Both the position numbers and the translations under genes were made by a program. A model generated the notes under the pieces. That model searched no databases. It saw only the letters and a program-made list of their open reading frames with translations, and was not told the DNA's origin. Positions 31,483-36,017 of a stretch of DNA of 36,017 nt are shown piece after piece. Numbering within the stretch: position 1 is the first letter of the stretch; every line of letters starts with the position of its first letter. Origin of the DNA: JBHOQX01 sp042408595 (GTDB lineage Bacteria; Chloroflexota; Chloroflexia; Chloroflexales; Roseiflexaceae); contig JBHOQX010000002.1 in NCBI GenBank assembly GCA_042408595.1, positions 1 to 36,017 on the forward strand, written 5' to 3'.

Positions 31483-32691
31483 TCATCCGCCCCACCCGCG
31501 GGTGAAGATCGTCTGCACGCCGCCGCCCTCCTTGAGGCGGTAGATCCAGCGGACGATCTGCGGCGCGGCGACGAAGGTGATCACCAGCGCCTGGACGATA
31601 TTGATCAGGTTGATCGAAATGCCGCTCTGCAGTTGCATCAGCCCGGCGCCGTTGCGCAGCGCGCCCCAGAAGATCGCCGCCGGGACGATCCCGAGCGGGT
31701 TGCTGCGGGCCAGCAGCGCGATCGCGATGCTGTCGAAACCGTAGCCGGCGGAGAAGGCCGCCTTCAGGTTATGCTCCAGCCCGAGCACCTGCGATGCGCC
31801 GGCCAGCCCTGCCAACCCGCCGCTCAGCGCCATCGCCAGCACGAAGTTGCGCGTGATGCTCATCCCGGCGTACTGCGCGGCGTCCGGGTTTGCGCCGACG
31901 GTGCGGATCTCGAAGCCGATCGTCGTCTTGCTCAGCAGCCACCAGACGCCGACCGCCGCCAGGACCGCAAGGATGAACCCGGCGTGCAGCCGGTAGTCCG
32001 CCCCGAACAGGTAGGGCAGCTCGGCCGTGGGCTGGATGAAGGGCGTGCGGGGCGCGCTGGAGCCGGTGTCGCGGAACGGCCCCTTGATCAGGTAATCGGT
32101 GAGGCGGATCGCGATGTAGTTGAACATGATCGTCGTGATCACTTCATGTGCGCCGGTCTTCGCCCGCAGGTAGCCGGGGATGGCGCCCCAGGCCGCCCCG
32201 CCGAGGATGCCGATCGCGATGGCGAGCGGCAGATGAATAACCGCCGGCAGGCCGGTGATCGCGAACCCGGCGACCGCCGCGGCCATCGAGCCCATGGCGA
32301 TCTGCCCCTCGACGCCGATGTTGAACAGCCCGCACTTGAAGCCGAGCGCCACGGCCAGGCCGCCGAGGATGTACGGCGTCGCTTCTACCAGCGTTGAGGC
32401 GAACGCCTTCGGCGAGCCGAGCGCGCCTATGAACAGCCCGGAATAGGCCGCCACGACGCTCGCCCCGCTCAAGAAGATGATCAGCGCGCCGATCGCCAGG
32501 GCGGTGATGATCGCCAGCAGCGGCACGGCAAGATCGAGCAGCAGCCCGCGCCAGGTGAACGGCCGGCGGCCACGGTGCGCGCTATCCGTCCCCGGCAGCG
32601 GCGTCGGCGAATCATCGGCCGTGCCGGCCGCGCCCGGTCGCTCGATCTCCGGCGCGGCCTCGCTCGGCGCGCCCTCAGGCCGTGTCGACAT
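31483..32691 (-). CDS. Nucleoside-type ABC permease (YufP-like)
   Basis: A 402-residue permease. Its start overlaps the ATPase stop by 17 bases, so translation is coupled. About 40 disordered residues (PEGAPSEAAPEIERPG etc.) precede the first helix at about 48-75. Family stretches are YILGGLAVALGFKCGLFNIG with VEGQIAMGSM, KTGAHEVITTIMFNYIAIRL, and LARSNPLGIVPAAIFWGALR. The extended cytoplasmic N-terminus is unusual for the family. It is followed, after a low-complexity spacer, by the second permease. It belongs to the BMP-family importer. Confidence 0.93.
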   Translation of the reverse strand: MSTRPEGAPSEAAPEIERPGAAGTADDSPTPLPGTDSAHRGRRPFTWRGLLLDLAVPLLAIITALAIGALIIFLSGASVVAAYSGLFIGALGSPKAFASTLVEATPYILGGLAVALGFKCGLFNIGVEGQIAMGSMAAAVAGFAITGLPAVIHLPLAIAIGILGGAAWGAIPGYLRAKTGAHEVITTIMFNYIAIRLTDYLIKGPFRDTGSSAPRTPFIQPTAELPYLFGADYRLHAGFILAVLAAVGVWWLLSKTTIGFEIRTVGANPDAAQYAGMSITRNFVLAMALSGGLAGLAGASQVLGLEHNLKAAFSAGYGFDSIAIALLARSNPLGIVPAAIFWGALRNGAGLMQLQSGISINLINIVQALVITFVAAPQIVRWIYRLKEGGGVQTIFTRGWGG

Positions 32692-34228
32692 GCGCTCTCT
32701 CCACGCCGGCAGCGTCCTGCCCGTTCACGATGCCGGCCATCAGCAGCCCCAGGCCCTCGCGTGTCGCGTCCTCGGCCCGCACGGTGGCGATGATCCTGCC
32801 CTTGAACATCACCGCGATCCGATCGGCCAGCGCCATCACTTCGTCGAGCTCGGCCGAGACCAGTAGCACCGCCGTGCCGCTGTCGCGCTGGCGGACGATC
32901 TCGCGGTGGATGAACTCGATCGAGCCGACATCCAGCCCACGCGTCGGCTGAGCGGCGACCAGCAGGCGCACCGGGCGTGACAGCTCGCGTGCGATCACGA
33001 CTTTCTGCTGGTTCCCGCCGGACAGCGCGGCGGCCGGCGTCTCGATGCTCGGGGTGCGCACATCGAACGCGCGCACTAGCTTCTCGGCCCACGCGTCGAT
33101 CGCCCGGGGGTCGATCACGATGCCGTGGGCGAACGGCGGCTGATAGTAGGTCGAGAGCACCAGGTTATCCTCGATCGGGTAGCTCAGCACCAGGCCGTGG
33201 CGGTGGCGGTCCTCTGGCACGTAGGCGACGCCAGCCTCCAGCACACGCCGCGGCGAGGCGTTGGTCAGGTCGCGCCCGCCCAGCAGCACACACCCGGCCT
33301 CGACGTGGCGCAGCCCGGTGATCGCCTCCACCAGTTCGGTCTGGCCGTTGCCCTGCACTCCGGCGATGCCCAGCACCTCGCCGGCGCGCACCTGCAGGCT
33401 CAGGCCGTCCACTGCGGCGGTGCGCCGGTCGTCCAGCACGCGCAGGTCGCGCACGTCCAGCACGACCTCGCCGGGCGTCGCCGGGCCTTTCGCCACGACC
33501 AGCTCGACATCGCGGCCGACCATCATCGCCGCCAGGTGCTCCTCGTCGGTCTGGGCCGGGGTGGTCATCCCGACCACCCGGCCGCGGCGCAGCACGGTGA
33601 TCCGGTCGGCGATCTCGAGCACTTCCTTGAGTTTATGGCTGATGAAGATGATCGACTTGCCCTGGGCGCGCAGCGCGCGGATGACCTCGAACAGGTCCTC
33701 GGTCTCCTGCGGGGTGAGGACGGCGGTCGGCTCGTCGAGGATCAGGATGTCCGCGCCGCGATAGAGCGCCTTGATAATCTCGGCGCGCTGCTGCACGCCG
33801 ACCGGCAGGTCCATCACCAACGCCTCGGGCGGCACGTCGAGGCCGTACTGCCGGGCGAGCGCGCGGATGCGCTGGTTGGCAGTCAGCTCGTCCAGCAGTA
33901 TCCCGCGCGTGATCTCGGTGCCGAGGGTAATGTTTTCGGCGACCGTCAGCGTCGGTACCAGCATAAAGTGCTGGTGGACCATGCCCAAGCCGCGGCGGAT
34001 GGCGTCCGCCGGCCCGTGGATAGCCACCGGCTCGCCGTTGATCAGAATCTGGCCCTCGTCCGGCCTGTATAGGCCGTAGAGGATGTTCATCAACGTGGAC
34101 TTGCCGGCGCCGTTCTCGCCGAGCAAGGCGTGGATCTCACCCGGCTCGAGGGCGAAGCTGACACGGTCGTTCGCAAGCACGCCGGGGAAGCGTTTGGTGA
34201 TGTTGCGAACCTCGAGCACGGGCGACAT
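32675..34228 (-). CDS. ABC transporter ATPase with two cassettes (YufO-like)
   Basis: A 517-residue fused ATPase. The first cassette has Walker A LLGENGAGKSTLMNIL, QxxLTVAEN in LVPTLTVAENITLGTE, a degenerate signature DLPVGVQQRAEIIKAL and Walker B ILILDEPTAVLTPQE. The second has a degenerate P-loop GVQGNGQTELVEAI, a full signature LSGGNQQKVVIARELS and AAQPTRGLDVGSIEFIHRE, in which Gln replaces the Walker B Glu. This pattern is normal for nucleoside and ribose importers of the RbsA/YufO class, where the second site is catalytically impaired. Start 34228 has GGAGGG upstream. It follows the BMP lipoprotein gene across a strong hairpin. Confidence 0.93.
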   Translation of the reverse strand: MSPVLEVRNITKRFPGVLANDRVSFALEPGEIHALLGENGAGKSTLMNILYGLYRPDEGQILINGEPVAIHGPADAIRRGLGMVHQHFMLVPTLTVAENITLGTEITRGILLDELTANQRIRALARQYGLDVPPEALVMDLPVGVQQRAEIIKALYRGADILILDEPTAVLTPQETEDLFEVIRALRAQGKSIIFISHKLKEVLEIADRITVLRRGRVVGMTTPAQTDEEHLAAMMVGRDVELVVAKGPATPGEVVLDVRDLRVLDDRRTAAVDGLSLQVRAGEVLGIAGVQGNGQTELVEAITGLRHVEAGCVLLGGRDLTNASPRRVLEAGVAYVPEDRHRHGLVLSYPIEDNLVLSTYYQPPFAHGIVIDPRAIDAWAEKLVRAFDVRTPSIETPAAALSGGNQQKVVIARELSRPVRLLVAAQPTRGLDVGSIEFIHREIVRQRDSGTAVLLVSAELDEVMALADRIAVMFKGRIIATVRAEDATREGLGLLMAGIVNGQDAAGVERAHVDTA

Positions 34229-34264
34229 AGGCCCTCCACCGGTGCGGGGGGTATAGTTCGGCGG

Positions 34265-34331
34265 TCAACGTGCAGCGTGCCGGGTTCAACGTGCAGCGTT
34301 CAGAGTTGCCGAGAGCAACTCTGAACGCTGC
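34265..34331 (-). repeat. Direct repeat plus 17-bp perfect hairpin in the BMP operon
   Basis: TCAACGTGCAGCGT occurs at 34265-34278 and 34286-34299. The second copy opens a perfect stem: GCAGCGTTCAGAGTTGC (34293-34309), loop CGAGA, GCAACTCTGAACGCTGC (34315-34331). It sits 20 bases after the lipoprotein stop and before the ATPase gene. There is no T-run in the direction of transcription. As at 25266-25328, it may set the ratio of binding protein to ATPase. Confidence 0.75.
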
Positions 34332-34350
34332 GCCAGCACGCCGACCTTTT

Positions 34351-35502
34351 TTACTCCAGGCCGGTCTTGATCGAACCGTCGGCCAGGCCCTTCTGGATCT
34401 CCTGAAGCTTGGTCTTGACCGCGGCCGGGATCTCCGCATCGGTGTCATGGAACGGCGCCAGGCCAACGCCTTCGCTCTTGGCATCGTTCACCACCGTCTG
34501 GCCCTTGAAGGTGCCATCGACCGCCGACTTGATCGAGAGGAACACGGCGTTATCCACCCGCTTGACAGCGCTGGAGAGGATTTTGTTCGCGCCGGGGGCT
34601 TTGCCGTTCTGGAAGGTCGTCACGTACTCGTCCTGGTCGACGCCGATCACATAGACACCCTGCTGCGCCGCGGCCTGAATGGCGCCCGAGCCGGTCTGCC
34701 CGCCGGCGCCGAAGATCACGTCTGCGCCCTCGGAGATGAAGCTCTTGGCCGCCTCCGCGCCGCGCGCGCGGTCGGTGAACGAATCGATGTAGACGAATTT
34801 GACCTGGATATCCGGCTTGATCGATTTCGCGCCGGCCTGATACCCCTTGACGAACTTCTCGACTGGCGGGATCTGCACGCCGCCGACCACCGCGATCGTG
34901 CCGCTCTTGCTCATCGAGGCGGCCAGGGCCCCGGCCAGGTAGCCGGCCTGGTCTTCGCGGAAGACCAGCCCCTCGACGTTCGGCAGCGGCGGGTCATAGG
35001 CGAAGTCGACAATCGCGAATTTGGTGTTCGGGTGCTTGTTCGCGGCCTCCTTCACGGCGTCGCCCATCAGGAAGCCGACCGCGATCACCATATCGAAGCC
35101 CTGATTGATGAATTGCTCGATGTTCTTGAGATAATCGGCCTGGGCCTGCGTCTCGATGAATGCCGTCTCGACGCCGAGCTCCTTCTCGGCGCGCTTGAGC
35201 CCCTCGAAGGCATACTGGTTGAATGTGCCGTCGTTGACCTTGCCGACGTCCGTCACCAGACCGACCTTGAGCTTCTTGCCGCCCTCGGGGGCCTTGGTCG
35301 GCTCGGGCGCCTTGGTTGGCTCGGGGGCCTTGGTCGCCTCGGGGGCCGCCGTGGGTGCAGGAGCGGTGGTCGGGGCCGGCGCGGTCGTCGGCTGGGCTGG
35401 GGCCGCCGTGGGCTGTGCCGCGCCGCCGCCGGCGCCGCAGGCCGCCAGCAGCGGAACCAGCAGGGCCAGCGCGAGCAGCATCGCGGGCAGCGACTTTCGC
35501 AT
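34351..35502 (-). CDS. BMP-family nucleoside-binding lipoprotein
   Basis: A 383-residue substrate-binding lipoprotein. Lipobox LAAC with Cys22 (LVPLLAACGAGGG). A long linker of PTAAPAQP/TKAPEPTKAPEP type repeats reaches about residue 72, a style common in Chloroflexota lipoproteins. The BMP domain begins LKVGLVTDVGKVNDGTFNQY, with FEGLKRAEKELGVE, then INQGFDMVIAVGFLMGDAVK, EDQAGYLAGALAASMSKSG and IFGAGGQTGSGAIQAA. AAGGAGGA is upstream of ATG 35502. It binds nucleosides or a related small molecule and feeds the downstream ATPase and permeases. It has its own promoter about 175 bases upstream. Confidence 0.95.
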   Translation of the reverse strand: MRKSLPAMLLALALLVPLLAACGAGGGAAQPTAAPAQPTTAPAPTTAPAPTAAPEATKAPEPTKAPEPTKAPEGGKKLKVGLVTDVGKVNDGTFNQYAFEGLKRAEKELGVETAFIETQAQADYLKNIEQFINQGFDMVIAVGFLMGDAVKEAANKHPNTKFAIVDFAYDPPLPNVEGLVFREDQAGYLAGALAASMSKSGTIAVVGGVQIPPVEKFVKGYQAGAKSIKPDIQVKFVYIDSFTDRARGAEAAKSFISEGADVIFGAGGQTGSGAIQAAAQQGVYVIGVDQDEYVTTFQNGKAPGANKILSSAVKRVDNAVFLSIKSAVDGTFKGQTVVNDAKSEGVGLAPFHDTDAEIPAAVKTKLQEIQKGLADGSIKTGLE

Positions 35503-35676
35503 GGGAATCTTCCTCCTTCACAGCAGGACGCTCGGCACAAAGGGCGTCTCGCGCGCCGGGCGGGAGCCGCCCCCCACGCATCTCGTGCGGTGCGCGATGA
35601 TCGCTCGCTCCGCCGGGGTATGCGACTTTTCCCGCCACACCGCGCCAAACGCTTCTCTATGCCTTGGGTGCCGGTG

Positions 35677-35705
35677 ATTATAGCAGCGAAGAAGGCTTTA
35701 CGCAA
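35677..35705 (-). promoter_or_regulatory. Promoter of the BMP transporter operon
   Basis: On the minus strand: TTGCGT (35705-35700), a 17-base spacer and a perfect TATAAT (35682-35677). The 170-base leader to ATG 35502 is GC-rich and likely structured; I do not see a purine or other known riboswitch core in it. Confidence 0.65.
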
Positions 35706-36017
35706 CCGGCGCGGCCGAGATACGGCGACGATAGGCTCGTGTGGCGTATGTCGGCGATGGGTGGCATCTGGCGCGCGGGTGGGCGGCACCGAGCGGTGTA
35801 TGACCAGGGCGTATGGTGATGAACGGTGGTCTGTGCACTACAGCAATCCTGTCTGAGGGGGCACGATATTCATCGTGCCCATGCGCATCAAGTTAAGCGA
35901 CCTCCGTGCGATGGGGTACGGGAACAACCTCTGGGAGGTCTAGCAAGAGCTGGTAGGTATTTGGCGCTTGCTTGCGACGATTCATGCGGCAGCCCGCAGC
36001 CAGACAGCGGCAAATCT
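35706..36017. other. Right-end region: hairpin and partial frame
   Basis: GGGCACGAT (35859-35867) and ATCGTGCCC (35872-35880) form a perfect 9-bp stem with loop ATTC. On the minus strand a frame that runs in from beyond the window end stops at TAA (35895-35893); from its ATG at 35985 it reads MNRRKQAPNTYQLLLDLPEV and on to RTEVA. It is too short to identify, and could be the end of a transposase or another gene. Nothing else is seen in 35706-35858. Confidence 0.3.

Noticed and set aside
35503..35676. Riboswitch in the BMP operon leader
   Set aside because: The leader is long and GC-rich, but no conserved core of purine, preQ1, SAM or other riboswitches could be recognised by eye. A covariance-model search would decide.

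Overview
The window is GC-rich (about 65-70% by eye) and reads like a chromosome of a Chloroflexota bacterium. The clues are lipoproteins with Pro/Thr/Ala linkers after LAAC lipoboxes, monoderm-style ABC systems, short low-complexity 'ccgtccaccgtccatcc' spacers between genes, and canonical TTGACA/TATAAT promoters. The phylum is an inference from style; there is no rRNA or other marker gene here. No tRNA, rRNA or CRISPR array was seen.

Layout. (1) 1-302: the C-terminus of an AraC-type regulator. (2) 417-6470: a TetR-controlled export operon: TetR with a 17-bp perfect operator at its own promoter, two FtsX/MacB-type permeases, a LolD/MacB-type ATPase and a coiled-coil membrane-fusion lipoprotein. 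(3) 6550-15520: mostly housekeeping or accessory metabolism: a nicotinate phosphoribosyltransferase-like enzyme with its own promoter and operator-like palindrome, a sulfite-oxidase-fold molybdoenzyme, a cytochrome P450, a double-GNAT acetyltransferase, a small basic protein, xylulokinase, a PAS protein and a decayed flavin reductase domain. (4) 15628-27196: a sugar-acid/fucose-type catabolic region: a GH29 alpha-L-fucosidase without signal peptide, an L-fuconate dehydratase, two paralogous FCD-type GntR regulators, a MaoC-like hydratase, a Gfo/Idh/MocA oxidoreductase split by a 2-base slip, and a carbohydrate ABC importer (Tat-type lipoprotein plus two permeases, no ATPase). (5) 27324-29967: a decay and insertion zone with a Mutator-type transposase remnant, a broken BBE-type FAD oxidoreductase, an AT-rich 2TM plus PLD-like gene and an integron-integrase pseudogene. 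(6) 30071-35705: an intact BMP-family nucleoside-type ABC importer operon on the minus strand.

How it works together. In region 4 an importer would bring in fucosylated or related saccharides. A cytoplasmic fucosidase would release fucose, and a fuconate dehydratase would feed the oxidative fucose route; the GntR pair probably senses a sugar acid or other carboxylate. Several members are damaged, so the pathway may be partly degraded. Frameshifts in this MAG-like sequence could also be sequencing or assembly faults.

The most unusual observation is at 19612-20490. An in-frame chimera joins a signal-less solute-binding protein to a CaiB/BaiF CoA-transferase. Inside it a 16-bp perfect inverted repeat flanks a 21-bp (7-codon) segment; flipping that segment restores a family-like reading (LAMGSVT). 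Also notable: both solute-binding lipoprotein genes are followed by strong intercistronic hairpins without a U-tract, and a 119-bp TA-flanked fold-back element (MITE-like) lies just upstream of one of them.
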